The notes under the pieces are model-generated. The model did not search any database. It was not told where the DNA came from and saw only the letters and a list, made by a program, of their open reading frames with translations. Positions 31,059-39,631 of a DNA stretch of 46,718 bases are shown here, piece after piece (the first letter of the stretch is position 1; each line of letters starts with the position of its first letter). The DNA lies in contig JABBNW010000007.1 in the NCBI GenBank assembly GCA_019352115.1, forward strand, positions 1 through 46,718, read 5' to 3'. The DNA comes from Pseudomonadota bacterium. GTDB taxonomy: Bacteria; Pseudomonadota; Alphaproteobacteria; Acetobacterales; Acetobacteraceae. The translations under genes and the position numbers were made by a program.

Positions 31059-31352
31059 TCAGGCGGCGGATGCGGGCTCGGTATGGAGGCGGAGGCCGAG
31101 CGCCCGAATGACCTTCAGGACGGTCGCGAACTCGGGGTTCCCATCGCCGCTCAGAGCCTTGTAGAGCGCCTGTCGGGTCAAGCCGGTTTCCTCGGCGAGT
31201 TGAGACATGCCGCGAGCGCGAGCGACCACGCCCAGCGCGTCCGTGATCTCCCCGGCGTCGCCGTCGGCGAAGGCGCCGTCGAGATAAGCGAGCATCGCTT
31301 CGGGGCTGTCCAGATAGACAGCCGGGTCGAACGGCCGGGTCTCGATGGTCAT
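31059..31352 (-). CDS. HigA-like addiction-module antitoxin
   Basis: 97 residues. Residues 35-90 form a Cro/CI-type helix-turn-helix (VARARGMSQLAEETGLTRQA, LYKALSGDGNPEFATVLKVI) typical of the putative addiction-module antidote family. The N-terminus (FDPAVYLDSPEAMLAYLD) is the usual segment that covers the toxin. It starts one base after the toxin stop. The toxin-first order is that of higBA modules. It is likely to repress the shared promoter through the direct repeats upstream of the toxin gene. Confidence 0.9.
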   Translation of the reverse strand: MTIETRPFDPAVYLDSPEAMLAYLDGAFADGDAGEITDALGVVARARGMSQLAEETGLTRQALYKALSGDGNPEFATVLKVIRALGLRLHTEPASAA

Positions 31353-31353
31353 C

Positions 31354-31644
31354 TCACACCTCCTTCGCCAGCGTCAGAGCCAAGGCGATGTCCTTGGCCT
31401 GGCTGTCCTTGTCGCCGCCGCAGAGCAGGACGATCAGCAGGTTTCCGCGCTGCACGTAATAGACCCGGTATCCGGGCCCGTAGCGGATACGAAGTTCGCT
31501 GACGCCCTCGCCCACCGGCTTGACGTCGCCAGGATTGCCGAGCGCCAGGCGGCGGACCCGACGAGCGACTTCGGCCTTGGCCCGAGCGTCCCGCAAGTCG
31601 GAGAGCCATTCGAAGAAGGCCTCGGTCTCGCGAACGTCGATCAT
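31354..31644 (-). CDS. RelE/ParE-superfamily (HigB-like) toxin
   Basis: 96 residues of the addiction-module killer-protein family: TEAFFEWLSDLRDARAKAEV, RRVRRLALGNPGDVKPVGEG, VSELRIRYGPGYRVYYVQRG and IVLLCGGDKDSQAKDIALAL. These proteins are ribosome-dependent mRNA interferases; the conserved Arg and Tyr of the RIRYGPGYRVYY strand pair are present. First gene of the pair. The ATG at 31644 sits about where transcription should begin (see 31646-31690), so the transcript may be leaderless. Confidence 0.9.
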   Translation of the reverse strand: MIDVRETEAFFEWLSDLRDARAKAEVARRVRRLALGNPGDVKPVGEGVSELRIRYGPGYRVYYVQRGNLLIVLLCGGDKDSQAKDIALALTLAKEV

Positions 31645-31645
31645 C

Positions 31646-31690
31646 TGTCAACTGTAGGTGACGCACCGGCATGTGTCAACTATGGGAGAC
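31646..31690 (-). promoter_or_regulatory. Promoter and direct-repeat operator of the toxin-antitoxin pair
   Basis: On the minus strand TTGACA (31679-31674) is followed after exactly 17 bases by TACAGT (31656-31651), close to the sigma-70 consensus. Two 17-base direct repeats, TGTCAACTGTAGGTGAC (31646-31662) and TGTCAACTATGGGAGAC (31674-31690), overlay the two promoter boxes. This is the arrangement expected for antitoxin autoregulation. Confidence 0.7.
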
Positions 31691-31718
31691 AATCTCGGTC
31701 TCCGGGGCCTATCGGGTT

Positions 31719-31762
31719 ACAGCGTAGATATAGTGCTCATCATCGTCTGTCGCGGCCCGCCG
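31719..31762. repeat. Interspersed repeat, copy 3
   Basis: About 44 bases similar to 29551-29594 and 29133-29156, including AGCGTAGATATAGTGCTCAT. It runs directly into the CRISPR-like palindrome at 31761. Confidence 0.7.
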
Positions 31763-31791
31763 TGGTCCCCGCGAGCGCGGGGATGCCTCCG
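31761..31791. repeat. Single CRISPR repeat-like palindrome (type I-E style)
   Basis: GTGGTCCCCGCGAGCGCGGG continues with GATG and has the CCCCGC/GCGGGG stem typical of type I-E repeats, though the usual AACCG ending is replaced by CCTCCG. There is only one copy and no cas gene in the window. It may be a solitary repeat or a chance GC palindrome. Confidence 0.35.
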
Positions 31792-31916
31792 TTACCCGGG
31801 GCCATGGTCGATCTGAAGCCGGCTGATCCCGTCGTTGACCGGCCGCACGTCGCCGGCATTGCCAGACGTGGGTCAATCACTCCGCGCAGGAATTCTTGCT
31901 TTCGTCAGGCGACCCC

Positions 31917-34900
31917 TTAGCCCCTCAGTCCCCGGCGCCGTGTCTGATACGGCCGGGTCGCTTCGTCGGGCCCCGGCGCGGGATCGCGCTGGCGCTGTTC
32001 AGCCGCCCGCCGCTGCTGCTCCGCGCGCAGCAGGTGGCCGAGCCGGGTCCGGGTTTCGGCCGAAGCGCGCTCGACGAGGGGCCGCGCGCGCCGGAGCTGT
32101 GCGGCGACAGCCTCCCGGACCGCCGTAGCGGTCCGGCCGAGGCGCGCGACGGTACGCCGGGCCTGCCGGTTGGTGGCCGCGAAAGTGCTGGCGAGGCCGC
32201 TGTCCGAGACCTGGGCACGCACCTGCCCGTCCTGGAAGCGGCGGGCCAGCCCATCGCGCCGGCCGTCGTGCTCCGTCCGCGCCTCCTGGCGCGCCATGCC
32301 CTTGAGGAAGTCGCCGGCGGCGGCGCGCCGCACCGCGTCCGCTTGGTGCACAAGGTCGGTGGCGTTGAGCTTCTCCGGGGCGCGGCTCAGGTTCCGTGCC
32401 CAATTGGTCCAAAGATCGGCGGTGATGATCGGACGGGGATCGCCCAGCGGCCGGCGGTTTGCCACTTCCTGCTTCTCCGCCCCTTCCGAGGTGAGCCAGT
32501 AGTCGCGCTCGCGGTGCCGGGACCCCGACACGTAGGATTTGTGCCCGTCGGTGGCCTGCGAGCCGCGCGGCGTGACGAAGATATGCTCGGTCGAGGTGAT
32601 GCCCTGCGCGGTGTGGGTCGTCATCGCATAGCCGTAGGTCAGCCGCAGGCGGCCGCTGCGGGGGTCGGCAAGCGTTTCCCACCGGACCAGGCCCTCGGTG
32701 CCCTTGTCGTTGCGCAGGACCAGCCCGGTCTGCCGGAGCGCGCGCACCTCGAGGATGGAGCCATTGTCGCCGATCGCCCCGGAGCGGCCGTCGCCAAGGC
32801 TTGCGTTGGTGCGGTTGAACAGCCGGACGCGATCGCCGACGGCGAGGGGAAGGGCGTAGCTCGCCCCGGTATTGGGATCGGTCGCGGCGAGGGTCCGGCG
32901 GTCTCGGTCGAGCGTGCCGGCCGCCTGCAGGCGGGTGCGGATTGCCTCGCCGATGGCGCGCGCATCGTCGTTGGTCGGCGTGCTCACGGTCAGGCTGTAG
33001 CGGGCACGGTCGGCGTTGGCCGCGTGGCGCTGCTGCCAGAGATCGGCGGCCCGCGCGATGACCTCGCGGTAGCCGCCCGCGATGATCTCGGCCGTCCCGT
33101 CCTGACGCTTCATCTCGAGAGCGGTCGCGGCATAGCCCTGGCGCAGCAGGGTCGTGATCTCGCGGGCCCGGGCATCGGTCTGCCGCACCGTCGTCTCGAC
33201 GGACGGGAGTCCGCCGAGCGCCTTTTCGAGGAGGCGGGTTACGAAACCCGCCTCGATCGCCTGGCACTGCCTGGGATCGCCGATCCCGATCAGCCGAAAG
33301 CCGTGGCGGTCTTGCAGGCGCTGAAGCTCAAGCAGCTGGCGGGTGCCGACGGTCGCGAGCTCGTCGATCACGACCACGCTGTTGTGCGTGAGCGCGATCC
33401 GGCCGGCCTTCACCCGGTCGATGAACACACTGGTGGCGGCGATCGAATCACGGCCTGTGGCCGGCTCGGTCGCAAGCCCGGCATCGCGAACTCGCGCGCC
33501 TGGCGCCATCCCAGACTGACGCCGTGGATGTCGGCGCCCTTCGCGTGCCATGCCGCAACCAGGGGCTTGAGAAGGGTCGTCTTGCCGGCGCCGGCCGCGC
33601 CGATCGCAACGGCGAACCGTCCGCTCATCCCCAGGTGATCGATCAGCCGGCGCTGCGCCCGACCGTGCTCACCGGCGAAGTCGAGCCCCGAGGCCTCGAC
33701 CGCGCGCGTGATGTCGATCGGGGTGAGCAGACCGCGACGGTCCTTGCCGTGTTTGTGAGCCAGCTCGATCACAGCGGCCTCCTGGGCCACGTGGGCGCGG
33801 GTCGTCAGCCGGTGCTCCGTGATCGCGACGCCGTCGTTATCGGGGTCCCGCCGGGTGATCGGAACCTCGATCAGCGGCGTCGTATCGCCGGGCCCGCTGG
33901 CATCGGGCGCGTCGGCGGTGCCGCTCACGCGGACGCCCTGCCGGGTAAACGCGCTGCGCACCGCGTCCACGTCCGCCGCGCTCTCGATTCCCGCCGCGAT
34001 CAGCGACCGGGCCGCGGCAACGCGGGCATCGGCCTCCGTGATGACCGCTCGCCGCTCGAACGCCTGCGCCAGCAGGCGGGAGCCGACGTCGTAGGCCCAC
34101 GCACGCCGCGCCGCTTCCGGGATCACCTCGGGAGTGTGGTCGGGCTGCAGCACGCTCTTGTGCCGGTAGCCGAGGGCCTCCGCCTGGCGCTGCCACGTCG
34201 CGAAGTCGCTGAGATCGTCCGCCTTGGCGGTGCGGCTCGCAAAGGCGCCCCCCTTGAACAGCTGGATGCGTTCCTCCGGAGACATCCGCTCCCACTCCAT
34301 GCCCGCGGCGGCCGCGAACGCCTTGGCATCCTCGACGGCGTCGCGGGTGCGCTTGCTGAACGCCGTGCGAACCGCCTCGGGGATCGCGGCGAGGCGGGCG
34401 GCGCCGAGCGCCGTATCCAGTTCGACCTTGACGCCCAGGGCGCGGAGGTTCCTGGCAAGGTGGGCCTGATAGATCGCGCCCCATTCGTGGACGCGGTTGT
34501 GCATCTGCAGCGTGTCAAGCGAGCCGACGCGCCGGCTCGGTGTGAGCACCACGTTCGGCACGGCGACATGGGTGTGAAGCTGCGGGTCGCCGGCGACCTT
34601 CATCGTCACCAGCTCCGTCTCGACCGTGCCGTCCGGCTTGGAGCGGGCGATTTCCAGGGTGGGACGCGCGGCGTAATGATCGAACGTGATCCAGCCGATC
34701 GCGCCCGGCTCGGCCCCGTCCTTGCCGCCCTGGCCCATGCGCGCCTGGCCGATCGTCTCCGCGACCGTCAGCATCGCCTGGTGCACCGCTTCGCAGTGGG
34801 CCTGCGCGATCAGGTTCCGCTCCGCCTCGGTCGGGGCGAAGGCCCAGGCGATCGACACCGATTTGTCGGCGCTGAACGTGAAGTCGACGTAGCCGACCGG

Positions 34901-35524
34901 CGTCTTCGAGGCGCTGAGGATGCGCCGCCACTCGAGTGCATCGAGGACCTGGCCCTTCGCCGTCTTGCCGTCGAGGATGTTCGCCCGCTCGGTATCTGTC
35001 GGGGCCTTGCCGTTCTCCGTGCCGAGCGCCTTCCGCAATCGGACCAGAGCACCGGCGGCGTGGCCCTGGCGAAGCACTGTGCCTTCGGCGCGTCGGCCGT
35101 CGAGAACATGGCCGAGCGCTTCCCGCGTCGCCGGCCGCAGCGGATCGAGGCCGAATATCTCGGCGAGCGGCAAGGTGGCCTTCTGGTAGTGCTTGCCCGC
35201 GATCGGCATGCCGTCCGCCCGCTGACCCGCGAGCAGGTGGGCGATCTCGTCACGGATCACCGGACGCGCGAGATCGATCCCGAGCAGTGCCGCCAGGCGG
35301 GGGTCCATATCGCGCCGCGGCTCGGGTACGGTGCCCGGCTGCACGGCATCCGACGCCCGCGGATCGTCCCCTGCGTCGCCCGGTGTGCCCGCGGCGCCCA
35401 TGCCGCGTTGGTAGTAGGTCGCCAGCCCTTGGGCCGTAGCGGGCAGGGTTTGCGTCATCAGGTGGTCGGCCATCTTGCCGGCCGCGCCCGGCAAGCCTCC
35501 CGCGCCGGCACGGAATGTCAGCAT
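31917..35524 (-). pseudogene. MobF-family conjugative relaxase/helicase, frameshifted
   Basis: Two overlapping frames, 33410-35524 and 31917-33551, encode the N- and C-terminal parts of one TraA/TrwC-like relaxase (about 1190 residues). The N-terminal part has the catalytic-tyrosine region (ATYYQRG), DFTFSADKSVSIAWAF and the metal-binding GDPQLHTHVAVPN. It ends with the helicase Walker A GAAGAGKTTLLKPL. The C-terminal part has Walker B VVVIDELATVGTRQL, GIGDPRQCQ and the late helicase motif YAMTTHTAQGIT. The frame changes near 33490-33510, where SLGWRQAR should continue as VRDAGLATEP; one missing base explains it. Either a true inactivation or a sequence error. It would nick oriT and unwind the transferred strand. 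Confidence 0.87.
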
Positions 35525-35907
35525 TCGGGATGCCGCCCCGACCCCGGCTCGGCCGGCGACCGGTCGCTGTCCTGCCCCCGTTGATCGCCGGTGCCGTCAT
35601 CGTCCATGCCGGCGTCCGCCAGGCCGAGGGCGCCAGCGAGGCCGCGCATGACGCCGCTCTCGATCTCGCCGCCGAGCCCGCTCAGCTCCGTCTCGACCCG
35701 CTGCAGGGCGGCCGTCTGATCGCGTAGTGCGCCGGCGATTTCCGCCATCGCTGCTTCGAGCGGGCTTTCCACGCTCGGTGTGGCGGCCTCGATCAGCTTC
35801 GCGAGCATTTCCGTGTGGGTCTGCTGCGTCGCCACCATCAGGCGCAGGGCCGCAGTGATCTGTTCCAGGCGGTCATTGAGGGCGGCGAGGGCGGCGTCTG
35901 ACGGCAC
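35518..35907 (-). CDS. Small helical mobilisation-associated protein
   Basis: 129 residues, rich in Ala, Glu and Leu, with a heptad-like N-terminal half (ALAALNDRLEQITAALRLMV, MLAKLIEAA, IAGALRDQTAALQRVETELS) that probably forms a coiled coil, and a disordered acidic C-terminus. No family is recognised. Its stop overlaps the relaxase start by 7 bases, and it is the first gene of that transcript. The position suggests a relaxosome accessory protein, but no DNA-binding motif is seen. Confidence 0.7.
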   Translation of the reverse strand: MPSDAALAALNDRLEQITAALRLMVATQQTHTEMLAKLIEAATPSVESPLEAAMAEIAGALRDQTAALQRVETELSGLGGEIESGVMRGLAGALGLADAGMDDDGTGDQRGQDSDRSPAEPGSGRHPEC

Positions 35908-36137
35908 GGATCGGCAGGCTCCTTGTCGGCCACATGCCTACCCGATCGCGGCGGCGAATCGCAAGCACCATGGGTGCAATGGTCTGTGACAATTCCCTTT
36001 ACCCTGACTGTATCCTTCTTGTACCCGCACGGGCGTCCGAGTCGTATCCGAGACGTGCATTCTACGCCGCTCACATGTTTCTGACTATGTCGCCGAATGG
36101 TGCGCGAATAGAATCGATGCTGTCTCCATCTCGTAAC
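35908..36137. other. Divergent intergenic region, candidate oriT
   Basis: A 230-base gene-free stretch between the relaxase transcript (minus) and the ParA transcript (plus), with a lower GC content than the genes. It holds the inverted repeat GCACC-ATG-GGTGC at 35965-35977 and a tandem TCCGAG. Relaxase origins usually lie in such a place. A nick site cannot be identified by eye. Confidence 0.4.
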
Positions 36138-36668
36138 ATGGACTGCGCCGTGGCGGATCAGGAAACAGTGTCGGCGATCGAGCTCCTTCGCGGGGAGCTG
36201 CAACAGGGGAAGCGCACGCGATCGCCGCTCGCGCAGTGGATGTTCCGTCATCACGCCGAGTTCACCACGCTGCTGCTGGAAGCGGGGGTGGACTGGGCGC
36301 GGCTGGCAATCGGCTTTGCCAGGCTCGGGCTGACTGATGCCGACGGCAAGCCGCCGCGGGCGGGCACGGTCAAGATCACCTGGCGACGTGTGCAGTCCGC
36401 GCTGGAACGCGAGGGCGTCATCGCGCGTCGGCGTCGGCGGCGGGCGTCCGGTGCTGCCGCGACAGCCGCGTCCGCCCTGGCCCCGGCGCCGATCCGCGAG
36501 CCGCCGGAGGCCGAGCCACCGGCCGGTCCGCCTCAAGGGGCCGCGCCAGCGAGCCGGTTCAAGCCGGTGCGGCGGCGCGCGCCCGAGCCGGCAAGACCGG
36601 TATCGCCGCAGGAAGCGGCAGAGATGGCGGACCTGCGGGTCCGCGTGTTTGGCACCAAGGAGGGATAG
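36138..36668 (+). CDS. Hypothetical plasmid-maintenance/mobilisation protein
   Basis: About 176 residues from the ATG at 36138; an ATG at 36117 or GTG at 36150 is also possible as no clear ribosome-binding site is present. Residues 5-90 form a helical domain (AIELLRGELQQGKRTRSPLA, GVDWARLAIGFARLGLTD, GTVKITWRRVQSALEREGVI) with a DNA-binding, winged-helix-like look. The rest is a Pro/Ala/Arg-rich linker ending MADLRVRVFGTKEG. The gene is three bases ahead of a ParA-like gene, a common pairing on alphaproteobacterial plasmids and islands. Function is not established. Confidence 0.72.
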   Translation: MDCAVADQETVSAIELLRGELQQGKRTRSPLAQWMFRHHAEFTTLLLEAGVDWARLAIGFARLGLTDADGKPPRAGTVKITWRRVQSALEREGVIARRRRRRASGAAATAASALAPAPIREPPEAEPPAGPPQGAAPASRFKPVRRRAPEPARPVSPQEAAEMADLRVRVFGTKEG

Positions 36669-36671
36669 GTC

Positions 36672-37544
36672 ATGGCCGATCGCGAGAGCCAGGCGCCGTC
36701 GGCGCCTGGCAGAACCGTGAAATTCTCACCGGGCAGCGCGCGCGTGGTGACGCACGAGGACGACGTCGCCGCGCTCGCGCCGCGCCGCGAACCCGAGCCG
36801 CCAATCGCCAAGGGGATCGATCTCTCCGGCAAGGCCAAGATCATGTTCGCAGCCGGGCGTGGGAAAACCGGCAAGACCACGCTGCTCCGCTGGCTCACAG
36901 AAATGAGCCTGTGCGACGGCAGCACCGTTTTGCTTGCCGACATCGACCCCTCGAACGCCTCCTTCTCCGCCTATTTCGATGACGTCGCCCGCCCGGAGAC
37001 GGATGACCCGGCGGGGGTCCGGCATTGGCTGGTCGAGCTGCTGGAACACTGTGCTGCAGAGCGGCAGTCGGCAATTGTCGATCTGGGCGGGGGTGACACG
37101 ACGCTCCGCGCGATCGCGACCGACATGCCGGGGGTCGCGGGGCATCTCGATCAGGCGGGCATCGCGCCGGTGATGTTCTACCTGGTCGGCACGCAACCCG
37201 AGGATCTGGCGCCAGCGATCCCCCTTGCCGCGCGCGGCTTCGCGCCCGCGGCGCAGGCGATCGTGCTGAACGAACACAGCACCCCAATCGGGCTGACCCG
37301 TGACCAGGCGTTCGCCCGGCTGGTCGGGTCTCCGGCGTTCGCCGGGCTTGCCAGGCAGAGCATCCAGCTCTGGATGCCGCGGCTCTTTGCTGCCGACGCG
37401 GTCGAAAGCCGGCGGTGCTGGTTCACCGATGCGCGCGACGGCAAGGTCGATCCCCCGCTTGGGCTGTTCGATGCCGCGCGGCTGCGCGCCTGGCTCGACC
37501 AGATGGAGCGGCGGTTCAGCGGCGTGCGGTCGTGGCGACCGTGA
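36672..37544 (+). CDS. ParA/VirC1-like P-loop ATPase
   Basis: 290 residues. A deviant Walker A AAGRGKTGKTTLLRWL (about residues 59-74), VLLADIDPSNASFSAYFD (Walker A'), and AIVDLGGGDTTLRAI (Walker B) show a MinD/ParA-type ATPase. The N-terminal ~45 residues are an extended, proline-rich leader. Such ATPases in mobilisation loci place the plasmid/island DNA or recruit the relaxosome to the transfer channel. The stop overlaps the GTG start of the next gene. Confidence 0.85.
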   Translation: MADRESQAPSAPGRTVKFSPGSARVVTHEDDVAALAPRREPEPPIAKGIDLSGKAKIMFAAGRGKTGKTTLLRWLTEMSLCDGSTVLLADIDPSNASFSAYFDDVARPETDDPAGVRHWLVELLEHCAAERQSAIVDLGGGDTTLRAIATDMPGVAGHLDQAGIAPVMFYLVGTQPEDLAPAIPLAARGFAPAAQAIVLNEHSTPIGLTRDQAFARLVGSPAFAGLARQSIQLWMPRLFAADAVESRRCWFTDARDGKVDPPLGLFDAARLRAWLDQMERRFSGVRSWRP

Positions 37545-38257
37545 GTGACGCTGCTGCGGTCGACGGGGCGGCAGCGGACGGGGCGGCGTTCGATGCGGCG
37601 ATCCGTGCCGCACAGGATCGCCTCGCGCGCGCGGCCGAGATCGCGAAGCTCGCCGGCGATCCGAGCCAGTCTCTGATCGAAATCCTTGCCACCCATGTCG
37701 GGGCGCTGGTGCATGTCCATCGCGCCGGAATCGAGGTGGCCAACCGCCGCCTGGACGTGATCGATGGCCGGCTCGACGAACTGCACGACATCGAGGCCGG
37801 TCTGCGCAGTGCGGCAACCGGCCGCGTCGAAGCAGCAAAGGCCGAGATCACCCGCGCGCAGGCCGAGATGAGCCGCCAACTCGTTGGCGAGATCGCGGCG
37901 AGCACCGAGGCCCGGCTGGCGGCGATGAGCCGCGCCGTCTGGCTGAAGGCTGTCGGCGCCGGCGCACTGCTTGGTCTCGCGTTGCTGGCGGGGGGCGGGG
38001 CACTGGGTTTCGCATGGGGCCGCCGCTCGGCCGCGCGCACGATCGCGACCGCGGATGCGCTTGTACATTTCGTGGCGGTGCATGAAGGTCCGGGTGCCGT
38101 CCACGACTGGGCGATCCTGATGCGCTACAACCCGATCAAGGCGGTGATGGCGGGTTGCGACGGCAAGAATGTCGCGACGCAGAATGGCCGCAAGGCCTGT
38201 CACATGTGGCTGTGGACCGGACCGCCAGCTGCGCCGACGGGGCGCGCAACGGGGTAG
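37541..38257 (+). CDS. Membrane-anchored coiled-coil protein of the mobilisation locus
   Basis: 238 residues from a GTG overlapping the ParA stop (GTGA). Residues 15-140 are helical with repeated Ala/Glu/Arg patterns (NRRLDVIDGRLDELHDIEAG, EAAKAEITRAQAEMSRQLVG). A single transmembrane span follows (AVGAGALLGLALLAGGGALG). The C-terminal domain (HDWAILMRYNPIKAVMAGCD, KACHMWLWTGPP) carries two cysteines. No family is named with certainty; similar proteins accompany ParA-like genes on mobile elements. It may anchor the partition/transfer complex to the membrane. Confidence 0.78.
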   Translation: MSDAAAVDGAAADGAAFDAAIRAAQDRLARAAEIAKLAGDPSQSLIEILATHVGALVHVHRAGIEVANRRLDVIDGRLDELHDIEAGLRSAATGRVEAAKAEITRAQAEMSRQLVGEIAASTEARLAAMSRAVWLKAVGAGALLGLALLAGGGALGFAWGRRSAARTIATADALVHFVAVHEGPGAVHDWAILMRYNPIKAVMAGCDGKNVATQNGRKACHMWLWTGPPAAPTGRATG

Positions 38258-38394
38258 CCCGTGGGGCGGGGTGGACCGGGGATGATCGTGCCCCTCGGCT
38301 TGGTGGCGAAGTGGGTGTCCCCGAAGTGCGCCGATCGCCTTCCGCGGCCTGACGCGCGCGAAGGCGGCGGGCACCGCCCGCCGCCGCGCCCGCA

Positions 38395-38700
38395 TCAGTC
38401 GCGCCGGGACCAGATCAGCGCGTGGCTGCCGTCGTCCTGCGCGATCAGGGAAGCGTAGATCGGTGCGGGGAGGCTCGGATCGTCGAGGCGGACGCTGAAG
38501 TAGTCGCGCCCGGTCCGATCGGAGGTTTTCGCCCAGGCGGCCCCGACCTCGGTCTTGCCGCAGAAGATCCGGTAGGCCGGCGCGTCGGCGGCTTCGCGGT
38601 TCTCGTTCGGCAGGAAGGCGAGCGGCGCATCGAGGGTGAGGGTGCGCACCTTGCCGACGATCTTGCCGTCCTTGGTGGTGAAGGTTCCGATGGTTGCCAT
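38395..38700 (-). CDS. DUF736 family protein
   Basis: 101 residues beginning MATIGTFTTKDGKIVGKVRT, followed by LTLDAPLAFLPNE, YRIFCGKTEVGAAWAKTSD, DYFSVRLDDPSLPAPIYASL and ALIWSRRD. This matches the DUF736 family almost end to end. These small beta-rich proteins are very common beside conjugation and mobilisation genes of Alphaproteobacteria; their role is unknown. It is convergent with the ParA transcript, separated by 137 bases without a gene. Confidence 0.92.
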   Translation of the reverse strand: MATIGTFTTKDGKIVGKVRTLTLDAPLAFLPNENREAADAPAYRIFCGKTEVGAAWAKTSDRTGRDYFSVRLDDPSLPAPIYASLIAQDDGSHALIWSRRD

Positions 38701-38765
38701 GGGGGGTGACTCCGTCTGATGCTCGGGGCCGCCAATCGGCCTCGATGGCACGATGAGGGGCCGAG

Positions 38766-38912
38766 GCGCCTGGATCGGCCGCAATCGCCGTTTCTCACGC
38801 GACGTCGAGAGGCTGGTCGCCTCCGCCGAGGCGTTCCTCTATGCCGCCTCAGCCATCATCCTGCTGCGGCGCATCGGCCGTTGCTGATCAGATTCGGAAT
38901 GGACTCTAAAGC
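38766..38912 (+). pseudogene. IS5-family transposase, C-terminal remnant
   Basis: The plus strand encodes AWIGRNRRFSRDVERLVASA then EAFLYAASAIILLRRIGRC and a stop, which is the ending of IS5-family transposases (typical ending: AFLYAASIQLLLRRLAR). The rest of the gene is missing. The sequence after the stop, GATTCGGAATGGACTCT, looks like the IS terminal repeat and abuts the IS21 remnant. Confidence 0.75.
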
Positions 38913-39631
38913 GGATACGCCCGGACGATGAAGGCACAGCAGTGCGACAGCTTGAAGTGCGCCACCTGCAGTTTGGTCCGCTCACCGCCCAGGACCGCCC
39001 AGTCTTCGCTCCAGTCGAACTGGAAAGCCTCGCTAGGCTGAAAGATACTAATACCCCAGCATTATACATGACATAAACGCTCGGTAAGGGCCGCATTTCT
39101 CCTCATGTGGCGTCGTCGACGTGTCATGTATAATGTTGGGGTATTAGTAAGCGGCACGGAGGTGCCTCGCCCGCTGCTCTGCTGCTCCCGCGGCCGGTGA
39201 GCCTTCCAGACCCGGGCAAAGGCCGCCACGCGACCGTAGGATCCGTCGTATCCCAGCGACGCCAGATCAGCGTGAAGCTGTTTGACCGTTCGTCTCTGCC
39301 TGCGCGACTTGCCAGATTCCGACTTCAGTCAGAGCGACAGCTTGTCCGCAAACGGGTCCAGATTACTCGGCCGCTCAGGGACCTTGAACTCTGGTGCCAC
39401 CGCTCCGGACCGGAGATATCTGCGCACCGTATTCCGCGACAGCCCCAGGCGCCGCGATATCTCCCGGATCGAAATGCCATTTCGGAGGGCCCAACGTCGA
39501 ATGACGCTCAACAACACCATGTCTATCACCCCAGCACCCCCCGCTGTTCTCAGCCGGGGTAGGTTCGAACATGGTTCAATTCTCAGTGGAAATTCCCGGC
39601 CGCCCGGGTCAGTTCTCAATGGAACTCAACA
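38913..39631 (-). pseudogene. istA: IS21-family element remnant with broken istA
   Basis: The right side shows IS21-type end repeats (GTTCAATTCTCAGTGGAAAT near 39571 and GTCAGTTCTCAATGGAACTC near 39609). The istA frame starts at 39520: LLSVIRRWALRNGISIREIS, RRLGLSRNTVRRYLRSG, PERPSNLDPFADKLSL. An in-frame TGA at about 39331 stands where Trp is expected. The frame continues LKSESGKSRRQRRTVKQLHA and YGRVAAFARVWKAHRPR to SVPL, is split by the MITE at 39046-39149, and resumes FQPSEAFQFDWSEDWAVLGG up to FIVRAYPL, where it is cut by the IS5 remnant. Most of the catalytic core and istB are lost. It has removed the 5' end of the permease gene at 39632. Confidence 0.87.
39046..39149. mobile_element. 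MITE-like element, 100 bp with 26-base terminal inverted repeats and TA duplication
   Basis: CTAATACCCCAGCATTATAC plus ATGACA at 39048-39073 is repeated inverted at 39122-39147 with one mismatch, around a 48-base non-coding centre. TA flanks each side (39046-39047 and 39148-39149). Removing the element and one TA restores istA in frame as VPL-I-FQPSEAFQFDW, which matches the family, so this is an insertion. TA duplication is typical of Tc1/mariner-IS630 transposases; the IS630 copy at 45562 has different ends. Confidence 0.85.

Noticed and set aside
31761-31920. CRISPR array
   Set aside because: Only one repeat-like palindrome is present; no second copy at spacer distance and no cas genes. 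Kept only as a low-confidence repeat.
31917-35524. Programmed ribosomal frameshifting in the relaxase gene
   Set aside because: No slippery heptamer or downstream structure is apparent at 33490-33510, and relaxases of this family are not known to use it; a one-base deletion is simpler.
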